Source: an uncultured Ruminococcus sp. (lineage in GTDB: Bacteria; Bacillota; Clostridia; Oscillospirales; CAG-272). Taken from it: a DNA stretch of 6,187 bases. The translations under genes were made by a program, and so were the position numbers. The notes below the pieces were generated by a model. It saw only the letters and a list, made by a program, of their open reading frames with translations. It searched no databases and was not told the DNA's origin. Positions 1 to 5,572 of this stretch are shown one piece after another (position 1 is the first letter of the stretch; each line of letters opens with the position of its first letter). Where the stretch lies: the NCBI GenBank assembly GCA_902765885.1, contig CACXBN010000262.1, forward strand, positions 1-6,187, given 5' to 3'.

Positions 1-1
1 C

Positions 2-1939
2 ATCTATTATGCCCGCGAATCATGGTACATAAAGATGACAGACGTGCGCGATGACCTTATCAGAAACAACAATACAGTCAACTGGATACCTGAATCAATC
101 GGAAAAGGAAGATTCGGAGACTGGCTTGAAAACGTTCAGGACTGGGCGATCTCCAGAAACCGTTACTGGGGAACTCCTCTCAATATCTGGGAATGCGAAT
201 GCGGTCACAGACACTGCGTTGGCAGCATAGCTGAACTTAAGGAAATGTCGGACAACTGTCCCGAAGACATAGAGCTTCACAGACCATACATCGATGCGGT
301 TACGATAAAATGCCCCAAGTGCGGAGGCGAGATGCACAGAGTGCCGGAAGTCATAGACTGCTGGTTCGACTCCGGATCGATGCCGTTCGCACAGCATCAC
401 TATCCGTTTGAAAACGAGAAACTGTTCAAATCCCAGTTCCCGGCTGACTTCATTTCCGAGGCTGTCGACCAGACAAGAGGATGGTTCTACTCACTTATGG
501 CGATATCGACCCTCCTCTTCAACTGCGCGCCGTACAAAAACGTTATAGTGCTCGGCCACGTCCAGGACGAAAACGGCCAGAAGATGTCAAAATCCAAAGG
601 CAATGCGGTAGATCCGTTCGAAGCTCTTGAAACATACGGAGCAGACGCAATCCGCTGGTACTTCTATTCCGGAAGCGCTCCGTGGCTGCCCTCGAGATTC
701 AGCGGAAAAGCAGTCCAGGAAGGTCAGAGGAAATTCCTCGGCACGCTCTGGAACACATATGCATTCTATGTTCTGTATGCAGATATAGATTCTTTTGATC
801 CCACGAAATACAATCTTAAAAAATGCGCCCTGACGGTTATGGACAAATATATTCTTTCGGTCCTCAATTCAACCGTCAAGGCAGTAGACAACAACCTTGC
901 AAATTACAGGATCCCCGAAGCGGCAAAGGAACTTTACAAACTGGTCGACGAACTGTCAAACTGGTATGTGCGCAGATGCCGTGAACGCTATTGGGGCACT
1001 GAGATGACCGATGACAAGATCGCGGCATACATGACGCTTTACACAGCCCTTGTGACGACCGCAAAGATTGCGGCGCCTATGATCCCGTTCATGGCTGATG
1101 AGATCTACAGAAATCTTGTCGGTTCCGTGGACAAGAAGGCTCCCATATCAGTCCATCTCTGCTCATTCCCGAAAGCAGACGAGTCATTTATAGACAAAAA
1201 GCTTGAAGACAACATGGACACGGTGGTTGACATAGTTGTTCTCGGAAGAGCCGCAAGAAACGGTTCAGGAATCAAAAACCGTCAGCCTCTGTCGGCTATT
1301 TATGTAAGCGGAGTCAAAAAGCTTGACAAATTCTATTCACAGATAGTCGCTGACGAACTCAATGTCAAAGACGTGGTCTTCAAGGATGACCTCTCGGGTC
1401 TGTCTTCATATTCCTTCAAACCGAATCTCAAGACAGTTGGACCGAAATACGGAAAACTGCTGAACGGTATAAGAAACACCCTTCAGTCTCCAGACTATGA
1501 CGGAACGGCTGCCATGGCAGAGCTTACATCAAACGGTTTCATTTCACTGAATATCGACGGAAACGAAGTGAAGCTGGAAGAGGGAGACCTCCTCATTGAA
1601 GTCAAGCAGACAGAAGGCTATTTCAGCATGTCGGACCATGGCATCACAGTTGCGCTTGACACGACTCTCACGGATGCTCTTATAAATGAGGGCTTCCTCA
1701 GAGAGCTCACGTCAAAAGTGCAGACGATGAGAAAAGAAGCAGACTTCGTAGTCACGGATCACATAAAGGTATACGTATCAGGAAGCGAAAAACTTGAATC
1801 GATCCTGGCTTCCGACAGCACGGAATTCATGTCATCAGTACTGTGTGATGAACTGAATTTCGGAACATCGGATGACGGATATACCAAAGAATGGGATATA
1901 AACGGAGAGAATGCGACCATAACGGTCCGCAGAATGTGA
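2..1939 (+). CDS. ileS: Isoleucine--tRNA ligase, type 2 (eukaryote-like), 3' part only
   Basis: Cytoplasmic class I aminoacyl-tRNA synthetase that charges tRNA-Ile with isoleucine. The reading frame is open from base 2, and the residues before the first internal ATG (35) are IYYARESWYIK, which fit the family, so 35 is not the start; the gene begins upstream. The window holds 645 residues. Full type 2 enzymes are about 1,030-1,050 residues, so roughly the first 390, including the HIGH motif, are missing. Visible in order: WAISRNRYWGTPL (catalytic core, about 143-181), a zinc-type CECGHRHC (194-217), CPKC (311-322) followed by VPEVIDCWFDSG, the KMSKS loop (581-595, in the context GQKMSKSKGN), the anticodon-binding helical domain (about 835-1130, with ELSNWYVRRCRERYWG) and a C-terminal domain with GRAARNGSGIKNRQPL. 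The two cysteine clusters and KMSKSKGN point to the type 2 form, not the E. coli-like type 1. The C-terminus looks intact. Any T-box leader would lie outside the window. Confidence 0.97.
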   Translation: MYYARESWYIKMTDVRDDLIRNNNTVNWIPESIGKGRFGDWLENVQDWAISRNRYWGTPLNIWECECGHRHCVGSIAELKEMSDNCPEDIELHRPYIDAVTIKCPKCGGEMHRVPEVIDCWFDSGSMPFAQHHYPFENEKLFKSQFPADFISEAVDQTRGWFYSLMAISTLLFNCAPYKNVIVLGHVQDENGQKMSKSKGNAVDPFEALETYGADAIRWYFYSGSAPWLPSRFSGKAVQEGQRKFLGTLWNTYAFYVLYADIDSFDPTKYNLKKCALTVMDKYILSVLNSTVKAVDNNLANYRIPEAAKELYKLVDELSNWYVRRCRERYWGTEMTDDKIAAYMTLYTALVTTAKIAAPMIPFMADEIYRNLVGSVDKKAPISVHLCSFPKADESFIDKKLEDNMDTVVDIVVLGRAARNGSGIKNRQPLSAIYVSGVKKLDKFYSQIVADELNVKDVVFKDDLSGLSSYSFKPNLKTVGPKYGKLLNGIRNTLQSPDYDGTAAMAELTSNGFISLNIDGNEVKLEEGDLLIEVKQTEGYFSMSDHGITVALDTTLTDALINEGFLRELTSKVQTMRKEADFVVTDHIKVYVSGSEKLESILASDSTEFMSSVLCDELNFGTSDDGYTKEWDINGENATITVRRM

Positions 1940-1947
1940 CAACGTCA

Positions 1948-2005
1948 GAGGTAAAGCCGAAAAAAGGCATTTTTGCTCCATTTGTATAATTAAAGGCTTT
2001 ATCTC
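1948..2005 (+). other. Long-range stem in the ileS 3' flank, possible weak terminator
   Basis: GAGGTAAAGCC (1948-1958) is complementary to GGCTTTATCTC (1995-2005) over 11 positions with one G-T wobble, enclosing a 36-base loop. Inside it a smaller hairpin can form, GCC (1956-1958) with GGC (1966-1968), followed by ATTTTTG (1969-1975), which resembles a weak intrinsic terminator for ileS. The two structures share bases 1956-1958 and exclude each other. No T-run follows the long stem, so it is not a standard terminator. Its position, starting 9 bases after the ileS stop, suggests a transcript 3' end structure, but this is inference. Confidence 0.35.
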
Positions 2006-2020
2006 ACAAACATGTTGTGA
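2004..2020. repeat. Small palindrome, possible operator
   Basis: TCACAA (2004-2009) and TTGTGA (2015-2020) form perfect 6-bp inverted arms around ACATG. A direct repeat AAACATG (2008-2014 and 2020-2026) overlaps it. It lies about 30 bp upstream of the -35 box of the ptsH promoter, where an activator or repressor could bind. No regulator can be named from the sequence. Palindromes of this size occur by chance in AT-rich spacers. Confidence 0.25.
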
Positions 2021-2051
2021 AACATGCCGATAAAAAAATAAAACAAATCTA

Positions 2052-2080
2052 TTGATTTAGACTTTTAGCTTTGTTATAAT
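2052..2080 (+). promoter_or_regulatory. Housekeeping sigma-70/sigma-A promoter for ptsH
   Basis: The -35 box is TTGATT (2052-2057), the spacer is exactly 17 bp, and the -10 box is a perfect TATAAT (2075-2080). TG one base upstream (2072-2073) makes it an extended -10 (TGTTATAAT). An A-rich stretch at 2030-2047 (AAAAAAATAAAAC) could act as an UP element. Transcription would start around 2086-2088, giving a leader of about 87 bases before the ptsH ATG. This is the only convincing promoter in the window. Confidence 0.85.
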
Positions 2081-2091
2081 TTATTAACTTG

Positions 2092-2132
2092 AAGTGAACC
2101 TCTTCCGTTAAAAATACGGGACAGGTTCACTT
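2092..2132 (+). promoter_or_regulatory. ptsH leader hairpin, structured 5' UTR
   Basis: AAGTGAACCT (2092-2101) and AGGTTCACTT (2123-2132) are perfect 10-bp inverted arms. After one C-C mismatch (2102/2122) pairing continues with T-A, a T-G wobble and CCGT/ACGG (2105-2108 with 2116-2119), closing on a 7-base loop TAAAAAT. The hairpin begins about 5 bases after the predicted transcription start. It is followed by TTTGTAAATT, which is too weak a T-tract for a confident terminator. Possible roles are a 5' stabilising hairpin, an attenuator, a protein-binding RNA element, or a DNA operator pair with arms 31 bp apart. I do not recognise it as a known riboswitch class. Confidence 0.7.
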
Positions 2133-2160
2133 TGTAAATTAAATCTTATTTGCCACGTTC

Positions 2161-2167
2161 AGAGGTG
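2161..2167 (+). promoter_or_regulatory. ptsH ribosome binding site, decides the start
   Basis: AGAGGTG is followed by six T residues and then ATG at 2174, an ideal Shine-Dalgarno spacing. It lies inside the longer reading frame that begins at TTG 2150, so it argues against that upstream start. Confidence 0.85.
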
Positions 2168-2173
2168 TTTTTT

Positions 2174-2437
2174 ATGATCGCACGCGAGGTAACAGTCACC
2201 AATAATGTCGGTCTTCATGCAAGACCAGCGACCTTCTTCATTCAGAAGGCAAATTCATACAAGAGTACTGTCTGGGTAGAAAAGGATGACAGAAGAGTCA
2301 ATGCCAAAAGTCTGCTCGGGGTCCTTTCACTCGGAATAGTAAAAGGAATGACAATTACTCTCATAGCTGACGGAAATGATGCAGCCGATGCAATCGAAGG
2401 ACTTGCCACACTTATCGAGAGTGGCTTTGCTGAATAA
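2174..2437 (+). CDS. ptsH: Phosphocarrier protein HPr
   Basis: Small cytoplasmic phosphocarrier of the PEP-dependent sugar phosphotransferase system. It takes phosphate from enzyme I on a histidine and passes it to EIIA domains. In Firmicutes, HPr phosphorylated on Ser46 by HPr kinase acts with CcpA in catabolite repression. Starting at ATG 2174 the protein is 87 residues, the normal length, and the active-site histidine in GLHARPA falls exactly at residue 15 with Arg17 two after it. Ser46 lies in NAKSLLGVLSLG at the usual place. An in-frame TTG at 2150 would add eight residues (MPRSEVFF) that do not fit the family and would bypass the ribosome binding site. The gene has its own promoter and a following terminator-like stem, so it appears to be largely monocistronic. 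No enzyme I or HPr kinase gene is in the window, so its exact role (PTS transport or purely regulatory) is inferred. Confidence 0.96.
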   Translation: MIAREVTVTNNVGLHARPATFFIQKANSYKSTVWVEKDDRRVNAKSLLGVLSLGIVKGMTITLIADGNDAADAIEGLATLIESGFAE

Positions 2438-2468
2438 TGCGCAAATAAGAAAAACAGGATAATTACTT

Positions 2469-2512
2469 GAGCGATGGCTGAATTATGCAAACCATCGCTC
2501 GATTTGTTGTTA
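2469..2512 (+). terminator. Probable intrinsic terminator after ptsH
   Basis: GAGCGATGG (2469-2477) and CCATCGCTC (2492-2500) form a perfect 9-bp GC-containing stem with a 14-base loop, followed by GATTTGTTGTT. The tail is T-rich but interrupted by G, so termination may be partial. It starts 31 bases after the ptsH stop and ends about 23 bases before the uvrC start, so it could set a lower expression level for the downstream cluster. Confidence 0.65.
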
Positions 2513-2534
2513 AAGGTATTTAAAGTGGTGGGTT

Positions 2535-4424
2535 ATGGCCGAACTGTCAAAGAACATTGAGCATCTCAGGAACAAGTCCTCGGCTCTTCCGAGGAAGCCC
2601 GGTGTTTACATAATGGAAAACGAAAACGGCAAAGTGATATATGTGGGCAAATCCCGTTCTCTCAGAGACAGGGTGTCGCAGTATTTTCACGGGGCCCATG
2701 ACATCAAGACATCGAAAATGGCTTCCTCCGTTTACGATTTCAGATTCATCGTGTGCGACACGGAAATGGAAGCGCTTGCTCTTGAAAACAGCCTTATAAA
2801 ACAATACACTCCGAAATACAATATAAAGCTTAAGGATGCGAAATCGTATCCGTATGTTAAAATAGACATAAAATCGGACTGGCCGAGAATAACCATGGAC
2901 AGAAAGAGAGTCGCGGACGGCTCGCTGTTTTTCGGGCCGTATTCATCCACATCGACAGTATATGATGTCATCGGTCAGGTGGAAAAGACTTTAAAGATAC
3001 CTTCATGCAAAAGAAAGTTTCCGGAGGACATAGGAAAGGGAAGACCGTGCATTAATTATCAGATCGGAAGATGCATGGGAGTTTGCAGGGGAAATATCGA
3101 AAACGCCGAGTACAGACATGCGATCGAAAGAGCAGCGGGTATACTCAGGGGAGAGACGAAAGAGGTCATATCGGGTCTGACTGAAGAGATGCTTCAGGCA
3201 TCCGATTTGCTGGAATTCGAAAAGGCGGCAAAACTTAGAGATACGATCGACAGCCTGAAAAAATTGGGCGAGACGCAGAAGGCCGTGGGTTCGCCCGATA
3301 CGGAATGCGACGTCATAGGACTGCATATAACCGGATATGATGACGGAAAGGTCAAATTCAAAGATGCGATCTCCGTATTCTATATAAGGAACGGATATAT
3401 TGCCGACAGCGAGCAGTTCATTTTCGGGTATGATGAGATAACCGAAAACGAGTCGGAAGACGAGTCGCCCATAGTTTCGTTTATCACTGCTCTGTACCAG
3501 TCGAGAGAGTTTATTCCGGGGGAGATCCTTTTGTCGTTCGAGATATCCGACAGCGACTGCAGTCTTCTCGAGGAGTATCTTTCGGGAAGAGCCGGGCACA
3601 GAGTCAGGCTGCGCACTCCGAAAAGGGGAGGAGCCAAAAATCTTTGCGAGATGGCCGTGTCGGATGCGGCAAGGCACTCCGAAAATGTGTCGAAACGGGA
3701 GCGGGATGACGAGAGGACCCTGGTAGCGCTCGCGTCTCTTCTGAGCCTTGAAACTGTTCCCGAAAGGATCGAGGCATATGATGTTTCGAATCTGGGGAAT
3801 GAAAACATCATGTGCGGCATGGTCGTGGCCGTCGGAGGAAAACTCAAAAAAAGCGAGTACCGTTCTTTCAACATGAAGACTGTGGACACACAGGATGATT
3901 ATGCCTCAATGGCCGAAGCCATAAACAGAAGGCTAAAGCACATCGGAGCGGAGAACGATTCGATGAGCGCATATCCGGATCTGATACTGCTTGACGGAGG
4001 AGCCGAACATGTCAGTGCCATGCGCAGAATGACGGACATTGACAAATACTCGATTCCGGTCTTCGGCATGGTGAAGGATGAACATCACAAGACCAGGACC
4101 CTTGTGAACGAAGAGGGAGAGATAGATCTCTCAAGACGGCAGGATATATTCAGATTCATATATTCGATCCAGGAAGAAGTACACAACTATTCCGTAAAGA
4201 GAATGAGCGGGGCAAAGAGAAAAACACTGAAAACTTCATCTCTCGAAAAAATAAAGGGGATAGGAAAAGCAAAAGCAAAGATCCTGCTCGGGCACTTCAA
4301 AAACATCGGAAACATAAAAAAAGCAAGCATAAAAGAGCTCAGTGAGGTCAGGGGGATCTCAGCATCTGATGCCGAACAGATACACTCATATTTCAGAACA
4401 GAACAGGAGAGCACAAAGAAATGA
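2535..4424 (+). CDS. uvrC: UvrABC excinuclease subunit C
   Basis: Nuclease of bacterial nucleotide excision repair. It binds the UvrB-DNA complex at a lesion and makes the 3' and then the 5' incision. The 629-residue protein is complete. The N-terminal GIY-YIG domain (about 18-100) shows GVYIM with Tyr25, IYVG with Tyr36, Arg44, and the metal-binding Glu84 in ALENSLIKQY. Four cysteines at 158, 172, 180 and 184 (C-X13-C-X7-C-X3-C) match the iron-sulfur cluster site known in UvrC. The UVR domain that contacts UvrB is around 215-250 (LEFEKAAKLRD). The C-terminal RNase H-like nuclease has Asp416 (AYDVSN), Asp487 (LILLDGG) and His518 (KDEHHKT). Tandem helix-hairpin-helix motifs occupy about 565-622 (IKGIGKAKAKILL, then VRGISASDAEQI). 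The start ATG is preceded by GTGGTGGG (2525-2532). No clear promoter lies between the ptsH terminator and this gene. The stop overlaps the rsmD start by 4 bp. Confidence 0.97.
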   Translation: MAELSKNIEHLRNKSSALPRKPGVYIMENENGKVIYVGKSRSLRDRVSQYFHGAHDIKTSKMASSVYDFRFIVCDTEMEALALENSLIKQYTPKYNIKLKDAKSYPYVKIDIKSDWPRITMDRKRVADGSLFFGPYSSTSTVYDVIGQVEKTLKIPSCKRKFPEDIGKGRPCINYQIGRCMGVCRGNIENAEYRHAIERAAGILRGETKEVISGLTEEMLQASDLLEFEKAAKLRDTIDSLKKLGETQKAVGSPDTECDVIGLHITGYDDGKVKFKDAISVFYIRNGYIADSEQFIFGYDEITENESEDESPIVSFITALYQSREFIPGEILLSFEISDSDCSLLEEYLSGRAGHRVRLRTPKRGGAKNLCEMAVSDAARHSENVSKRERDDERTLVALASLLSLETVPERIEAYDVSNLGNENIMCGMVVAVGGKLKKSEYRSFNMKTVDTQDDYASMAEAINRRLKHIGAENDSMSAYPDLILLDGGAEHVSAMRRMTDIDKYSIPVFGMVKDEHHKTRTLVNEEGEIDLSRRQDIFRFIYSIQEEVHNYSVKRMSGAKRKTLKTSSLEKIKGIGKAKAKILLGHFKNIGNIKKASIKELSEVRGISASDAEQIHSYFRTEQESTKK

Positions 4425-5053
4425 GAGTCATAACAGGAAGCGCAAGAGGGACAAAACTTAACACTCCCGAAGGGGAAAACACGAGACCTACTACGGACAG
4501 AATCAAAGAAGCCCTGTTCTCAATGATCCAGTTCGATATCGAAGGAAGGACGGTCCTTGATCTTTTTGCCGGAAGCGGACAGCTTGCGATAGAAGCGCTT
4601 TCAAGAGGAGCTTCGAGAGCGACACTGATCGATTCGTCCAGAGATGCCGTCAATATCATTATCGAAAACGCAAAAAAGACCCACCTGTATGAAAAATGCA
4701 GAATATCGGCAGCCGATTACAAATCTTTCATAAGGGGAGCATCGGGAAGAGAAAAATATGATATAATATTCCTTGATCCTCCGTATGCATCCGGTCTGAT
4801 CCCCGAGGCGCTTGCGGCAATAAGCGAAGGGAACATTGCGTCAGAAGGATCATATATCATCTGTGAAACGGAAAGCACTATTCCGCCGAAGGCAAGCAGA
4901 CTGAAGAAGGATGCTTCATATGCGGAGAAAATAATAATGGAAGACGTTTTCGGGGGCAGAGAGGAACTCGCCGCAAAATATGAGGTCGTGAAAAGCTCCC
5001 TCTACAGCCACACGAGAATTACGGTGCTGACACCGGGAAAGGCCGAGAAGTAA
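4421..5053 (+). CDS. rsmD: 16S rRNA (guanine(966)-N(2))-methyltransferase RsmD
   Basis: SAM-dependent methyltransferase that places m2G at position 966 of 16S rRNA (E. coli numbering) during 30S assembly. The N-terminus has the family signature MRVITGSARG, then RPTTDRIKEALF. The SAM-binding loop is DLFAGSGQLAIEALSRGA (Asp47 to Gly53 and on), and the catalytic motif is DPPY at 119-122. At 210 residues it is somewhat longer than the usual 180-190; the extra residues appear to lie near 160-185 (around MEDVFGGREELAAKYE) and at the C-terminus. The start ATG overlaps the uvrC stop (ATGA), with AGGAG at 4405-4409 inside uvrC, so translation is probably coupled. rsmD next to coaD is a common arrangement in bacteria. 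The residual doubt is over the exact target base, not the family. Confidence 0.94.
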   Translation: MRVITGSARGTKLNTPEGENTRPTTDRIKEALFSMIQFDIEGRTVLDLFAGSGQLAIEALSRGASRATLIDSSRDAVNIIIENAKKTHLYEKCRISAADYKSFIRGASGREKYDIIFLDPPYASGLIPEALAAISEGNIASEGSYIICETESTIPPKASRLKKDASYAEKIIMEDVFGGREELAAKYEVVKSSLYSHTRITVLTPGKAEK

Positions 5054-5054
5054 C

Positions 5055-5552
5055 ATGAGAAAGAGGACAGCCATAGTAACAGGAAGCTTTGATCCGGTCA
5101 CGTCGGGACATGAGAATCTCTTCAGACGTGCCGCCGAGATCTTTGACGAAGTATATGCCGTGATCGTGTTCAATACCGAGAAGAAGGAAGGCATGTTTTC
5201 ACCGGCTGAAAGGCTTCAGTTCCTAAGGAAGACCATTGAAGGCATAAAAGCCGACAACCTTCACGCGGCGCTGCACATAGGACTGACATCGGATGCAGCT
5301 CATGAGCTTAACGCGGAATATATAGTCAGGGGAGCAAGGAACTCATCCGATTTCGATTACGAATATGATCTGTCCCTTATAATGAAGAGATTTGACAAAA
5401 ATCTTGAAACCATTATAATACCGACCGATCCCCGTCTGTCGATGATCAGCTCGACATATGTGAGAGACCTCCTCAAATACGGATGCGACCTTGATGGAGC
5501 GGTGCCTGACAGCATAAAAGACATTATGATATCAACATACAGAAACAAATGA
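5055..5552 (+). CDS. coaD: Phosphopantetheine adenylyltransferase CoaD
   Basis: Catalyses the penultimate step of coenzyme A synthesis, 4'-phosphopantetheine + ATP to dephospho-CoA + pyrophosphate, in the cytoplasm. The 165-residue protein has the family length. The nucleotidyltransferase motif is GSFDPVTSGH (Gly10-His19), with His19 the second histidine of the (T/H)xGH signature. KKEGMF (43-48) matches the conserved lysine region, RGARNSSDFDYEY starts at Arg92 (with Arg95), and ISSTYVRD matches the C-terminal ISSS-x-V-[KR] ATP-binding motif. The stretch SLIMKRFDKNLETI replaces the more typical AxMNRxLxPxxET. The gene begins 1 bp after the rsmD stop and has only a weak ribosome binding site (GAGAAG 5045-5050 or GAAAGG 5037-5042), which suggests coupling to rsmD translation. 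A related nucleotidyltransferase is possible but much less likely given length, motifs and context. Confidence 0.94.
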   Translation: MRKRTAIVTGSFDPVTSGHENLFRRAAEIFDEVYAVIVFNTEKKEGMFSPAERLQFLRKTIEGIKADNLHAALHIGLTSDAAHELNAEYIVRGARNSSDFDYEYDLSLIMKRFDKNLETIIIPTDPRLSMISSTYVRDLLKYGCDLDGAVPDSIKDIMISTYRNK

Positions 5553-5562
5553 CCAGATGAAC

Positions 5563-5569
5563 GGAGAGG
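5563..5569 (+). promoter_or_regulatory. Ribosome binding site of the flavoprotein gene
   Basis: GGAGAGG is followed by AAA and ATG at 5573 (GGAG to ATG spacing of 6). It sits in the 20-bp gap after coaD and fixes the start of the last gene. Confidence 0.85.
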
Positions 5570-5572
5570 AAA

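Noticed and set aside
1985..1990. TATAAT as a second promoter upstream of ptsH
   Set aside because: No -35-like hexamer lies 16-18 bp upstream (AAAAGG there), and TG directly abuts the box instead of leaving the one-base gap of an extended -10. It is inside the loop of the post-ileS stem.
2092..2132. ptsH leader hairpin as a known riboswitch, T-box or catabolite response element
   Set aside because: The leader is too short for most riboswitches, lacks the T-box sequence, and no good match to the CcpA cre consensus is visible.
2150..2173. Longer HPr starting at TTG 2150
   Set aside because: It would add eight residues not seen in HPr, shift His15 and Ser46 from their standard positions, and ignore the well-spaced AGAGGTG before ATG 2174.
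3003..3677. 224-aa antisense reading frame inside uvrC (and a 169-aa one at 3380-3889)
   Set aside because: Both lie opposite a fully conserved uvrC, have no recognisable domains and no clear ribosome binding site; they are products of codon bias.
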